A DNA stretch of 64,000 nucleotides, taken from contig DDGG01000033.1 of assembly GCA_002337525.1 (NCBI GenBank), forward strand, positions 11,234 to 75,233, written 5' to 3'. The notes beneath the pieces were generated by a model that saw nothing but the letters and a program-made list of their open reading frames with translations, had not been told where the DNA came from and ran no database searches. A program made the position numbers and the translations under genes. The first letter of the stretch is position 1; every line of letters starts with the position of its first letter. Shown in pieces: positions 28,334 through 37,389 of this stretch. The DNA is from Alphaproteobacteria bacterium UBA1908 (GTDB lineage Bacteria; Pseudomonadota; Alphaproteobacteria; Caedimonadales; UBA1908).

Positions 28334-30850
28334 GTGCGGTCAGGCACCTTGCTTGCATTTTTGTTTCTTCTTTGCCTTACTTTGAGTCCAGAATGCTGGT
28401 CTCAAAACCCCTTGAGAGTACCGTCACCCTCACCTCTCCCGTCCTTTCGGCTTGAGAAAAATATAAAACCTCTTCAAAAGCAGGCCATTCAACATATCAC
28501 TCAACGCGTTCCTGTGACAGCTCTTCGCGTCGGAAATACAGCTTTAAAAATACGTTTCAACTGGATGGCTCCTGCCAAGACAGCTTTTTTCAAGCGGGAT
28601 AATCGACTGTTTGTCGCCTTTAATCGTCCTGCTCTTTTTGAAACCAGTACCCTATCTGGACAGACTTCTTTTTTTAAGTCGGCCAAACGGCTTGAAAGCC
28701 GTACCGGCAGCCTTATGGTTTTCAATCTTGTAGAAAATGTTGATATTTCTTTTGAAGAAAATAAAAAGTTTCATGACTGGATTATAACTTTTACTCTTCA
28801 AGAGGAGAAAGAGGACCTTCCTTTTATCCCTCCCTTAAAGCCAGAGCCTTCTCCGTCTCCCACTTTCACTTCCTATAGAATTCAAGACAGGCAGGTCTTT
28901 TTCAACCTCGCTCAGGAAGAAACCCCTATTTTTTTTGAAGATCCATTAACAGGCGAAGATTTAACAGTTTTTCCCACAAATGATCTTTTTAAAAAATCAT
29001 GCGATACTCAGGAATTTACATTCCTCCCTACATATAAGGGGCTTGTTGTCCTTAATAAAAGCGATCGGTTGACTTTTTTAAAATCAGACAAGGCACCTGT
29101 CGTACTTACTTCCTTATCAAAAGAGGCCAAGCTTGCTTTATCAGAACCCTCGGACATTATTAAGAATAGGGAAAAAGCTCGCCCCGAGCAATTAGTTAAC
29201 TTTGCAACCTGGTCTAAAATGCCTTCAAAACCCTATCAGCTAAGGCGCCTCAACCAAAACCTCATTCATAAAATTTATGCTTCTCTGGATTCCAAAGAAA
29301 TTTACAACAACAGTCTGGAACGTACTTATTTGCTTTTGATCATGGATCATGGCTTTGAGGCAGCTGCTCAATTAGACCTAATGACTTTTAAAGATCCTGC
29401 CCTTAGGGAAGATGAGCAAATCGCTTTGCTTAAAGGTATTGCCTACGTTCTTTCTCATCAACCCGATCGTTCACTTGGAAGCCTTTCAAAGCTTATGCAG
29501 CAGGAAGATGATGATGCCTTTTTGTGGGCAGGTATTGCTGAATTGCAACAGGAAAAATACTATCAGGGGCTTCAAAAAATTATCCCTCGCCTCAAAAGGT
29601 TATCTCAATATCCAGCTAACATTCTTCAAAAGCCCTATTTCCTTATGAGCAAAGCAGCTATTAAGACAAGTTATCCAGGTAAAATGTTTCTCAATTTGTT
29701 GAACACAGAAAAAATGACAAAGCGAGAACGCAATCTGTTTGATCTTCTTTCGGCCCAAATGGAAACAGACCCAAAAAATCAGGAATACGCAGAACAACTT
29801 TTCAAAAAAGTTCTTAAAGGGCAAAATGTTCAGGCACAGACCGAGGCCGAACTTTCTCTTTTGGCCAAAAAAGAAATTCTTGACCAAAAAGATCTTGAAC
29901 GCCTTGAACATTACAGGTTTAGATGGCGAGGAGATCATACAGAACTAGCCCTGTTGGGACGCCTTGCCAGTCTCTATGCCGACAACAACAAAATTGATCA
30001 GGCTCTTGCCCTGTACCAACAAATAAAAGACTTTTTTTCCGGAACACCTCAGGGAGAATTAGAAGTAAGACGAGGAGAATCTCTTTTTTATAAAACCTTT
30101 ATGAACCCTTCTTTTTCACCATCCTTTCAAAGTATAGCCTTTTATGATCGTTTTAAGGACCTGGCGCCTTCTGATCACAGGCAACTTCCAATGATTCAAA
30201 AACTTGCACAAGATTATGAAACCCTTGATCTCCTACCTCATGCCATAAAAACATTTCACTATATTGAAGAGAATCTTGTTTCCTCTCCGGAAGAAAAAGC
30301 AAATATCCTATTAAAGCTCGCAGCGCTCTATGAAAAAGATAATAATCTGAAACCCTTAGAATCTCTTCTAAAACGACTTGAAGAGCTCCTGCCTGAAAAT
30401 CAAGCACTGCACCAACAATACAAACAGTTACACGCTCGTTTTTCAGAGTCTAAAGGTAAAATATCCGAGGCACTAAGCTATCTTGAAAACGACACAACGT
30501 ATGATGGACTTCTTCTAAAAGCTCAGTTGGCCTGGAAGTCCTCTAACTGGCTTTTAGCATCAGAAACATTAAGTCAGTTACTTGCTCATCCCGAAACACC
30601 TGCAGAAAAACACGAAGAGCTTCTTATTAATCTTGCCGTTTCCTTTCGTCAGCTTCAGGACCAGGAATCACTAAATCGCTTAAAGAAGGCGTTTATGACA
30701 TCTTTTAAAAATCCTGAAAAAAAGAAAACCTTTATTTTGTTAACCTCCCAAAAGCCCATTATTCCGAAAAAACCAACCTATAAAGAACTTATTGCCCAAC
30801 TTATGGCTATCGATAAATTTGAGAAACTTCTGAATAAAAAATCATTATAA
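28334..30850 (+). CDS. Large exported TPR-like protein with N-terminal AMIN-like beta domain
   Basis: 838 residues starting with GTG; a signal peptide (GTLLAFLFLLCLTLSPECWS) targets it to the periplasm. Residues about 55-165 form a beta domain with IRFNWMAPAKTAFFKRDNR followed by FVAFNRPALF, a pattern I associate with long uncharacterised alphaproteobacterial TPR proteins; that is recollection. From about 300 onward the chain is helical with TPR-like spacing (LARLASLYADNNKIDQALALYQQI; LLKLAALYEKDNNLKPLESLL). It probably acts as a scaffold in the envelope. It stands alone between the DUF2007 gene and the secreted nucleotidyltransferase-like gene. Function is not known. Confidence 0.75.
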   Translation: MRSGTLLAFLFLLCLTLSPECWSQNPLRVPSPSPLPSFRLEKNIKPLQKQAIQHITQRVPVTALRVGNTALKIRFNWMAPAKTAFFKRDNRLFVAFNRPALFETSTLSGQTSFFKSAKRLESRTGSLMVFNLVENVDISFEENKKFHDWIITFTLQEEKEDLPFIPPLKPEPSPSPTFTSYRIQDRQVFFNLAQEETPIFFEDPLTGEDLTVFPTNDLFKKSCDTQEFTFLPTYKGLVVLNKSDRLTFLKSDKAPVVLTSLSKEAKLALSEPSDIIKNREKARPEQLVNFATWSKMPSKPYQLRRLNQNLIHKIYASLDSKEIYNNSLERTYLLLIMDHGFEAAAQLDLMTFKDPALREDEQIALLKGIAYVLSHQPDRSLGSLSKLMQQEDDDAFLWAGIAELQQEKYYQGLQKIIPRLKRLSQYPANILQKPYFLMSKAAIKTSYPGKMFLNLLNTEKMTKRERNLFDLLSAQMETDPKNQEYAEQLFKKVLKGQNVQAQTEAELSLLAKKEILDQKDLERLEHYRFRWRGDHTELALLGRLASLYADNNKIDQALALYQQIKDFFSGTPQGELEVRRGESLFYKTFMNPSFSPSFQSIAFYDRFKDLAPSDHRQLPMIQKLAQDYETLDLLPHAIKTFHYIEENLVSSPEEKANILLKLAALYEKDNNLKPLESLLKRLEELLPENQALHQQYKQLHARFSESKGKISEALSYLENDTTYDGLLLKAQLAWKSSNWLLASETLSQLLAHPETPAEKHEELLINLAVSFRQLQDQESLNRLKKAFMTSFKNPEKKKTFILLTSQKPIIPKKPTYKELIAQLMAIDKFEKLLNKKSL

Positions 30851-31003
30851 TCTTTTTTACTCTAAAAATACTTATTTCATACAAATATACTATTACACAA
30901 AATCTGCTGCCAATTTTGCAATCCATCTTTTCCTGATTTGCACTTTATTAATTCCATTCAAATAATTAAGTTTATTTTTGTTGAAACAATAAAAAGGAAA
31001 AAC

Positions 31004-33079
31004 ATGAAAATAAAAACAATTAAAATATCAGTAATAGGTTCCCTATTACTTGGAACCTCTGCAATATCTTCTATTGAAGTTTTACCACCACAAAATGGAA
31101 TAGACATCACGTTACGAACAAAAACCTCTCCCTCGAGTGATATCATGACTGATGCTTTTTCCAGGCAACTTGTCCAGCGTCTTCTTCTTGATTTTGAGAG
31201 CAAAAAGAAAATTCAGTTAAAAAAAGATAACGCCCTGGCTCATCAACTTCAGCAAGAGGAATTCTTTGAAACAGAAGAGCAAGCCCTGGAAAGAGCTTTA
31301 GAACAATCACTGGAAAATAGTCTCGTTCCTGCAATTTTTAAAGACCCAGATGAGTCTTCTCTCGAGTCAGCGTTAAAAACAGCCAAGAGTAACCTTCGAC
31401 CTGTTGATGAGAAAGTGAAAAATATCTATGCAAGCAATCTTAAACTTCCTGCTTTCCGGGAAATACCCGCAATTTTTGGAAGGTCTGTTCTTACACGCGA
31501 TTGGGGAAATCAATTTGATACTGTGAAGAAATTATTTGGTCAAGTAAGTGATAATCGCCAGGAGTTAGAAGAAATAAGAGCAAAACATATCGCTCGATTT
31601 AAAGAACTTCAAACGGAAGAAAACCCGGATTATAGAGAGCTGACAAAAGCAATCACAAAAGATACAATTTCATACTTTAATAAACGTGTCCAGCGCCTGA
31701 TTGAAAAGTTGGGTCCTGCACCAACTAAATTCAGTCTTTTCAGCCTTGGATCCATGCCTCGTGAAGAATCCGGGTTTTATACAGATTTGGAAATCGGGAT
31801 TCTTTTGGATAAAAATACGCCTGCGGCACAAAAGTATTTTCAAAAGCTTGTTCAATTACTATCTGATGAACTCTTTCTACTTGGGGAGCATCCAGATGTG
31901 GGTGGCAAAGGGCTTCGTATTGACGAAGCAGACAACGCTCCATCTCATATGAGATGGTTTTCCCGGCATGCCTCACCAGAACAAGCTCGTGATATTATCT
32001 CTGATGGACTGGCCAACCGCAAAATAGGAAAAAAGTTTCCTGTTCCCTATGAGGGAAGCCGAATTTTTTTAGTGACGCCGGAACGATTTGCCCAGTATTC
32101 CGATCCTGACTTTATCGCCAAGGAAAAAAAGAAAAATACTTATAAAGCACGTAAAAAACGAATAATTTTTGAACGGCGTCTTATTCAGAAAGAATTTAGA
32201 AAAGCGCGTCGCCTTGCTGCCAGGAAAGGTCTCTCGCACCACGAAGTTTACCAGGATATCAGTCGGTACGTCAAAGATGCCATCAGGCCTTTTTCAACAC
32301 GCGAATGCAATCAAGTACAAAATACACGTTCGCTTGTTCGTAATATTACCCCCATTTATGGAGATGATCGCGTCTTTAACCGATATATAGAAGCACGTGC
32401 CAGATATCTTGAAAAAAGGTCTCCCTCTCTATCGCCTCTTGTTGAAACCGAACGTCATAGTCTTGTCGTTCAGAAGTTCACAGAGGATATGATTCGGTAT
32501 GCAGGAGATGACAAAAATCCAATTATGACAGGTGTTTTAGGCGATACAATTGATTTAAAACGGCAATTTTATCGCATGCCCGAGCAAATCCTGACAAATT
32601 TGGGTTTTTACTTCAATTTAAGCCAACAAAATTGTCAGGATATTGCAATGGCTCTTGTGCAAAGAGGCTTCTTTTCTGAAACAATTGGAACTCAATTCAA
32701 GGCATGGATGAATTACGCAACGGGCCTGCGCCTTAAAGGACAGGTTAATGTTAATAAACAGGGCTTTGCTATTCCAACAACACAAGAAGAATATTCTGAT
32801 CAGCTTGAAGACCTTGAAAAAGAAAAGGAGGCCCTTAATCGCCAACATGATTTGGTCATAGAAATTCATGGTACCAGCCTACAGCGCCATGAAATTGAAG
32901 AAAGGAGAAATGCAGTCATTAAAGATATAAAGCGTTTAAAGAAACAAGAACCCCTGACAAAAGAGTCTGTTCTTTCAGAGGAAGAAAGAAAACGTCTCAC
33001 GGCGTTTCTTCCTGCTTGCAAAAAACTTTTTGAAAGGACAATCGATTTCCTTAAGGGGAATTGGGCAGCATATCGCTAG
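31004..33079 (+). CDS. Secreted DUF294-like nucleotidyltransferase-fold protein with UIM-like motif, candidate host-directed effector
   Basis: The ATG at 31,004 has an AAGGA ribosome site 6 nt upstream and gives 691 residues with a signal peptide (MKIKTIKISVIGSLLLGTSA). Residues about 89-106 read EEQALERALEQSLEN, which fits the ubiquitin-interacting motif pattern (acidic run, L-x-x-A-L-x-x-S-L-x-E); a weaker copy, DESSLESALKTAK, follows about 28 residues later. Near 248-267 SLGSMPREESGFYTDLEI matches the G-S...R-E...[ST]-D-x-[DE] core of DUF294/GlnD-type nucleotidyltransferases, with GLRIDEADN later, like the G-[FL]-R-[IL]-D-E of that family. The rest is basic and helical. Substrate, delivery route and activity are inference; a hairpin terminator follows. 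Confidence 0.7.
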   Translation: MKIKTIKISVIGSLLLGTSAISSIEVLPPQNGIDITLRTKTSPSSDIMTDAFSRQLVQRLLLDFESKKKIQLKKDNALAHQLQQEEFFETEEQALERALEQSLENSLVPAIFKDPDESSLESALKTAKSNLRPVDEKVKNIYASNLKLPAFREIPAIFGRSVLTRDWGNQFDTVKKLFGQVSDNRQELEEIRAKHIARFKELQTEENPDYRELTKAITKDTISYFNKRVQRLIEKLGPAPTKFSLFSLGSMPREESGFYTDLEIGILLDKNTPAAQKYFQKLVQLLSDELFLLGEHPDVGGKGLRIDEADNAPSHMRWFSRHASPEQARDIISDGLANRKIGKKFPVPYEGSRIFLVTPERFAQYSDPDFIAKEKKKNTYKARKKRIIFERRLIQKEFRKARRLAARKGLSHHEVYQDISRYVKDAIRPFSTRECNQVQNTRSLVRNITPIYGDDRVFNRYIEARARYLEKRSPSLSPLVETERHSLVVQKFTEDMIRYAGDDKNPIMTGVLGDTIDLKRQFYRMPEQILTNLGFYFNLSQQNCQDIAMALVQRGFFSETIGTQFKAWMNYATGLRLKGQVNVNKQGFAIPTTQEEYSDQLEDLEKEKEALNRQHDLVIEIHGTSLQRHEIEERRNAVIKDIKRLKKQEPLTKESVLSEEERKRLTAFLPACKKLFERTIDFLKGNWAAYR

Positions 33080-33098
33080 ATTATCCTGATATTTTCCA

Positions 33099-33130
33099 GA
33101 AAGAGCCTTATTAAAGGTTCTTTCTTTTTC
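33099..33130 (+). terminator. Rho-independent terminator
   Basis: AAAGAGCC pairs with GGTTCTTT (one G-T pair) across an 8-base loop, followed by TTTCTTTTTC. It lies 20 bases after the stop of the secreted nucleotidyltransferase-like gene. Confidence 0.75.
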
Positions 33131-33159
33131 ATAGATTTATCCAGTGATTTACAAAGGAA

Positions 33160-33530
33160 CATCCCTCCTGGATCCCCACGGTTGGCCTTGCCAACCTCTG
33201 GATGACAGTTCCCCCTTCGTCATTGCGAGGGAACAGCGTGACCGTCGCAATCCAGTATCCCACAAAAGCACATAAACTCGGTTCGTCTCGATCCCGACAC
33301 TCGATGATATCTCGCTCTGGATGACAGAGACGTAAAAAGGCCTTCTCTGGACGACGCCCCCATACCGTCCTTCAGAAGGTGCCTCTTCCGTCATTCAGAC
33401 CGAGCAGCGCGAGAGAAGAATCCAGTATACTTCTCTGAAAGCCCGGAGATCTTCAAAGTCTGGATCCCCACGGTTGGCCTTGCCAACCTCTGGATGACAG
33501 GGAAATGAGCGCACCTCCTCACGATGATGG
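33160..33530. repeat. Intergenic palindromic repeat block B
   Basis: Second cluster of the repeat family. The GGTTGGC-CTT-GCCAACC type occurs twice (33,168-33,208 and 33,460-33,500), identical across 41 bases. The CGTCATTGCGA...TCGCAATCCAG type is at 33,218-33,257, and the CGTCATTCAG...GAATCCAG type at 33,389-33,430. The second GGTTGGC copy is followed by the same CACCTCCTCACGATGA sequence found after the block A copy. No gene is supported inside; an AT-rich stretch then leads to the next gene. Confidence 0.85.
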
Positions 33531-33675
33531 AAAAAGAGAAATCGAGTTAGCACAAAAAACAATAGATTCCTTTTTTGCACGCATACCTTGCAAAATCATC
33601 ATTACAAAAAAAATAAATCATTCCCATATCAATATTGTGAAAAGAAAAAATGATAAATTTAACAAAGGATTTAAA

Positions 33676-34248
33676 ATGAAAAAAACAACTTTAATTGCAT
33701 TATCTTTAACAGTTCTGTCTTCTTCAGTTTTTGCAGACAGGCAAGCAAAAGAAGACTTTTTTGAAAACTCAGCATATCATAACTCGGTGACGCTTTCATC
33801 GAAGCAAGACTTTAAAAAGTCTCCATCTTCTAAAACAAGCAATGAAGAGTCTCCCGAAGGTTGGGGAACCTGGATGAAGAATAAAGCTTATGCCGCAGGA
33901 GAATGGGTTGCAGAAAAAGGGCTCCGTACAGCAGCCGGTCATGTTGCAGCTGCCTATGGAACCCCTTACCTAAATCCTGTTGTTGCTGGAACAGGCGAAT
34001 TTGCAGACTGGGCTGCATGCGGAACAGTAACAGCTGCCACAGGGTGTTACCCTATTGGTTGGGTTGCTGGAAAAGTCGCCAAAACAGCCGCTCTAGCAGC
34101 AGGATATCAGGCTGCTCCTGCAGCTGCTTTTGCTCTTGGATATAATGCCAAAGAAATTGGTGAGGGGATTTATAACGCTGGTAGTACCGCAGTTAAAGGC
34201 GCCTCTGATCTTTATAACGCTGGTTATAACTGGTATTATGGAAACTAG
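33676..34248 (+). CDS. Ala/Gly-rich secreted protein of unknown function
   Basis: The ATG at 33,676 follows AAAGGA and opens a signal peptide (MKKTTLIALSLTVLSSSVFA). The 190-residue product has a charged Ser-rich stretch (about 20-65), then a run of amphipathic small-residue helices: AAGEWVAEKGLRTAAGHVAAAYG, GWVAGKVAKTAALAAGYQAAPAAAFALGY and a C-terminal repeat YNAGSTAV / LYNAGYNWYYGN. Two cysteines (AACGTVTAATGC) flank a Thr/Ala loop. Such Ala/Gly helices occur in membrane-inserting peptides and in surface proteins; neither is demonstrated. No family is recognised. Confidence 0.7.
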   Translation: MKKTTLIALSLTVLSSSVFADRQAKEDFFENSAYHNSVTLSSKQDFKKSPSSKTSNEESPEGWGTWMKNKAYAAGEWVAEKGLRTAAGHVAAAYGTPYLNPVVAGTGEFADWAACGTVTAATGCYPIGWVAGKVAKTAALAAGYQAAPAAAFALGYNAKEIGEGIYNAGSTAVKGASDLYNAGYNWYYGN

Positions 34249-34273
34249 ATCGTTAAGTTAGAACATGAGAGTA

Positions 34274-34299
34274 AAGAGGTCCCTGCATGGGGCCTCTAA
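34274..34299 (+). terminator. Hairpin without strong T-run after the Ala/Gly-rich gene
   Basis: AGAGGTCCC pairs with GGGGCCTCT (one G-T) around a 4-5 base loop, 27 bases past the stop. There is no run of T behind it, so it is a weak terminator or an mRNA 3' stabiliser. Confidence 0.4.
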
Positions 34300-34345
34300 C
34301 ATGCCGAACCTAATTTCCTTTATTCAAATCATCCCATTCACCTTA

Positions 34346-34648
34346 TTAACCAAGAGCTCCATTCTCTTTTAACGAGGCAATAAAATCCTCTTTCGTAGAA
34401 TTAGTCTTCAGATCAAGTGGAGACTTTAAACGCATACTGTTAAATTTGCTCGCATCCATACGAATGCCTTTACCTGCAGAGATTCCACCCATAGCAATAC
34501 CTTTTGGAGTATGAATTACCTGACTCCCATCCTTGAGTGTAAACGTTGCTGTCCACTCTCCCTTGAATTCATCGGTTTCCTTTAAATCACCTGATGCAAA
34601 AGCGGAAATTGAAAAAAGAAAGCAAAAAATAGAGAGATATTTATACAT
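34346..34648 (-). CDS. Small secreted hypothetical protein
   Basis: 100 residues, signal peptide MYKYLSIFCFLFSISAFAS, mature part acidic then mixed, with a short beta-hairpin-like stretch (GEWTATFTLKDGSQVIHTP) and a Gly-rich turn (GIAMGGISAGKG). No cysteines outside the signal segment. It is not recognised. It converges on the Ala/Gly-rich gene and is divergent from the Cys-rich membrane protein; the 180 bases upstream are very AT-rich and probably hold both promoters. Confidence 0.6.
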   Translation of the reverse strand: MYKYLSIFCFLFSISAFASGDLKETDEFKGEWTATFTLKDGSQVIHTPKGIAMGGISAGKGIRMDASKFNSMRLKSPLDLKTNSTKEDFIASLKENGALG

Positions 34649-34829
34649 AAAATTTTCTTTGTCAAAATATGTATTATTATAACTTTTTATAAAAACAAAA
34701 AATCTTAATGTAAATTAAGTGTCAAGATATATTCTCTAAACATATTTTTTTGAACTACTGAAAAATTAACTTATTTGAAATAAGTTAGACTCTATGGTGT
34801 TTTAGAGTTTCATAAAGTGCTAAAAAGTA

Positions 34830-35645
34830 ATGCTGTCAATGAAGCAAGTCATGAAAAAATGTATTCTGTTCACAATGTGTTTTTTCCTTGCTTTGCCTAT
34901 TTCTACCGGGCAAACATCCAATAACACATTTTTTGAATTAGCAAGCAATGCTACTCTTCCTTCTTCAGATGCTCAAAGTGCGGCATCAACTTCTGAACGA
35001 GAGTGGTGGGAGGATCCTTTTTTCTGGATGTTTATTGTTCAGGCTGTTCTTTTATTAACGGGCTGTATGGGACGTTATCTCTATAAATGCGTCAAGCATT
35101 CTAATAATGACTACGACGGGCATTATGGTTACGAGCGTGGTGCCTGTATCGGTCATTGTTTTTCTCAATGCTGTTGTGGAATTTGTTGTCTTTGTCTTCC
35201 TTTAAGAATAAAAGGCTGGTTTATTGAAAGAAAAGCGCCTGAACCTGGCAAGCATCATCTCTACGAAGGCGATGATGATGAGGAAGCTCAAAAATTCAGC
35301 CAAAGTGTACTTGCCCTTGGCCGCTCTCACAGACCTTCATCCGGTTCACAAAAAGAGATATCAGAGCAAGCATCCTCAAAAGATTCCGGCTCAAAAACTT
35401 CTACACCCGATCACACTATTATTGATATGGGTGAAAGACCTTCCTCTGGAAAAGACTCTGACGAGCTTGAACTGCAAGTTGTAAGCTCGACTTTTGCTGA
35501 TGGAGAAAGAAGCTTTGATGAGGCTGAATCTGATATTTCAGGACGTACAGCCTCCCTTCATTCCTCTTATAGTGACGGCGATTTATCAAAAGCAGGAACT
35601 GCCTCTTTTCGACAGTCAGAAACAGATGAAGATGATTTATTATAG
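34830..35645 (+). CDS. Cys-rich membrane protein with long Ser/acidic tail, candidate host-interaction protein
   Basis: 271 residues from ATG 34,830; an ATG at 34,851 (MKKCILFTMCFFLALPIS) would give the cleanest signal peptide, but neither start has a strong SD. After a polar stretch comes one TM helix (about 66-87, PFFWMFIVQAVLLLTGCMG), then a dense cysteine cluster CFSQCCCGICCLC (about 112-124), then a roughly 130-residue tail rich in Ser, Asp and Glu ending DEDDLL. The cysteine cluster beside a TM resembles eukaryotic palmitoylation sites, and the final DEDDLL fits an acidic dileucine sorting signal; both readings are speculative. No bacterial family is recognised. It ends just before a bidirectional terminator. 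Confidence 0.65.
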   Translation: MLSMKQVMKKCILFTMCFFLALPISTGQTSNNTFFELASNATLPSSDAQSAASTSEREWWEDPFFWMFIVQAVLLLTGCMGRYLYKCVKHSNNDYDGHYGYERGACIGHCFSQCCCGICCLCLPLRIKGWFIERKAPEPGKHHLYEGDDDEEAQKFSQSVLALGRSHRPSSGSQKEISEQASSKDSGSKTSTPDHTIIDMGERPSSGKDSDELELQVVSSTFADGERSFDEAESDISGRTASLHSSYSDGDLSKAGTASFRQSETDEDDLL

Positions 35646-35651
35646 GAGCAG

Positions 35652-35687
35652 AAAAAGGCTTTCCCCTCTACCGGAAAAGCCTTTTTG
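35652..35687. terminator. Bidirectional rho-independent terminator
   Basis: AAAAAGGCTTTCC and GGAAAAGCCTTTTT pair around a short loop, with T runs on both strands. It separates the Cys-rich gene (plus) from tlpA (minus). Confidence 0.8.
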
Positions 35688-35698
35688 TTCATATAACG

Positions 35699-36247
35699 TC
35701 ATTTTTGTAACAAGACAAAATCAAGAAGAGCGCGCACATCAGGATCAGACCAATCAATAAAACCCTGGAAATCGCCAACAATTATCCCATTGCGATCTAT
35801 AATCACTGACGCAGGAAGACCTGTAAGATTAAAAGACTTTTGAAGGTTACCACTTCTATTAATATATTTATCAAGAGTAATCCCATAATCTGAATAGAAA
35901 AGATCTACATCACTAATATTTTTATCTTGAGAAACAGCCACAACCACAAGGCCTTCTGAGCCTAAATCACTTTGAAGTTGAACAAGATCCGGCATTTCTC
36001 GGCGGCATGGAACACACCAGGTTGCCCAAAAATTTAAGATAACGACCTGGCCTTGAAAATTAGAAAGGGTAGTTGTTCCTGCCTGGGATGAAAAAGATAG
36101 GTCAGGCGCCGTTTGAATCTCCGTTGCCGGATAAAAACTGGAGGCACCTCCCTTAATAAGATGATTTGGGACAGGCTGTGCCTGAAGAAAAGATAAGGCT
36201 CCTAAAAAGAAACAAGCGAAAAAAGATTTGCATAGGTTTTGTATCAT
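35699..36247 (-). CDS. TlpA-like thioredoxin-fold protein, exported
   Basis: From ATG 36,247 (MIQNLCKSFFACFFLGALSF) it has a signal peptide and a thioredoxin/AhpC-type domain of about 140 residues with the redox motif WATWCVPCRREMP, FQGQVVILNFWA before it and a cis-Pro in LTGLPASVIIDRNG. It is a periplasmic thiol reductase or disulfide exchanger, as in cytochrome maturation or in protecting cysteine-containing envelope proteins. It is the last gene of a three-gene run with the DUF3179 lipoprotein and the outer-membrane barrel. Confidence 0.85.
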   Translation of the reverse strand: MIQNLCKSFFACFFLGALSFLQAQPVPNHLIKGGASSFYPATEIQTAPDLSFSSQAGTTTLSNFQGQVVILNFWATWCVPCRREMPDLVQLQSDLGSEGLVVVAVSQDKNISDVDLFYSDYGITLDKYINRSGNLQKSFNLTGLPASVIIDRNGIIVGDFQGFIDWSDPDVRALLDFVLLQK

Positions 36248-36314
36248 AATCTTATCCTGAAATAGAAAAAGCCGGCTTGGATTTAAGTATCTTTTCAAGC
36301 CAGCTTTAAAAAGG

Positions 36315-37370
36315 TTAATTATTGTCTGTCTTTATAACTTTTCCATCAGGATAGAATGTTTTGTAAACAGCAATATAAGGAAAATCATAAGAGACATCGA
36401 CCAGATGACCAGATGCATCCTTTTTCTGTACGACGATATTACCAAGATCAGAAGAGGCCGCATTTCTACCTCCCCCTAATGGTGACGACATTCCGGGTGA
36501 CCAGGTGATCACGTATCCTTCATGCTCAATTTTACCCTTTTCACGAACATAAGGCAGAGCCCATGCAACACCCGGAACTTCGCTAATCATAATAACACGC
36601 GTCGTCCCTTTTAGGTTATCTTCTGTTTTAGGGTCATATGATCCCCGGAAGAACAGAGGAACCTGTGCATTATCTGAACCGGCATTGGCCGTTATTCCAT
36701 AACGATATTTTGTTAAATACGCAAATGTATTTCTGCGAACACCGTCAGGAAGATCAGGCAAGAAGCCTGCTCGACGTGCAAAAGGGGTTAACATTATTTT
36801 TCCCTGTGGGAAACGCTCCTTAAATCGTTTAAAAGATTCAATCCGGGCAGGAACAGGCTTTAGAGATGCCCCCGCATAGTCTCCAACGAGTCCCCGACCT
36901 TCCAGCTTTTGCCAAAAAGATTCTGTTTGCTTGTCATAGAAAATCTGGTCAGATTTACGAGTGTAACCTGCTGATCCAAAAGTAAGGGTTCTTCCCTCTA
37001 CCCTTCTGTCAAAAACGTTAGCCGAACTGCAAATGAGACAAAAGCTGATTAAAACCGGTTTACCTGCGACAACATCGTTGACAACATGTGACGCAAGAAT
37101 GGTGATAGGATAAGCGCGCGCATCCCCGTCAATAACGACAGAAACAACAGGCTCAGTCTCTGAAAAACCACTACTTTCCGAAATCGGACCAAAACTGGGC
37201 CTCGTCACATCTTGAGAATCAAATCGATTACCAAAAGTTTCGATTTCATTCAACTCAATGACTTTTTTCGTAAAGTCTGTTTTTTTATAAGCTCCCCCCA
37301 ACCAACTTGACTCAACACAGCCAGCTAGAAGGGCGCCCAAAGCAACAGAGCATATTAAAGATTTCTTCAT
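36315..37370 (-). CDS. DUF3179 domain lipoprotein
   Basis: From ATG 37,370 (GGAG 9 nt upstream) the product is 351 residues. MKKSLICSVALGALLAGCVES is a lipoprotein signal with lipobox LAGC. The DUF3179 core is recognisable in GDARAYPITILASHVVND, FCLICSSANVFDRRVEGRTLTFG, DQIFYDKQTESFWQ and a C-terminal PYIAVYKTFYPDG. The CLIC pair replaces the usual CxxC-like CPLC/CPTC and could be the redox target of the following TlpA. Function of DUF3179 is not settled. It follows the barrel gene by 19 bases. Confidence 0.85.
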   Translation of the reverse strand: MKKSLICSVALGALLAGCVESSWLGGAYKKTDFTKKVIELNEIETFGNRFDSQDVTRPSFGPISESSGFSETEPVVSVVIDGDARAYPITILASHVVNDVVAGKPVLISFCLICSSANVFDRRVEGRTLTFGSAGYTRKSDQIFYDKQTESFWQKLEGRGLVGDYAGASLKPVPARIESFKRFKERFPQGKIMLTPFARRAGFLPDLPDGVRRNTFAYLTKYRYGITANAGSDNAQVPLFFRGSYDPKTEDNLKGTTRVIMISEVPGVAWALPYVREKGKIEHEGYVITWSPGMSSPLGGGRNAASSDLGNIVVQKKDASGHLVDVSYDFPYIAVYKTFYPDGKVIKTDNN

Positions 37371-37389
37371 GTTTTGATTCTCCACTCTC

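Noticed and set aside
33149..33580. Short open frames inside repeat block B
   Set aside because: They are made of the same repeat units as blocks A and C and have no ribosome sites or family likeness.
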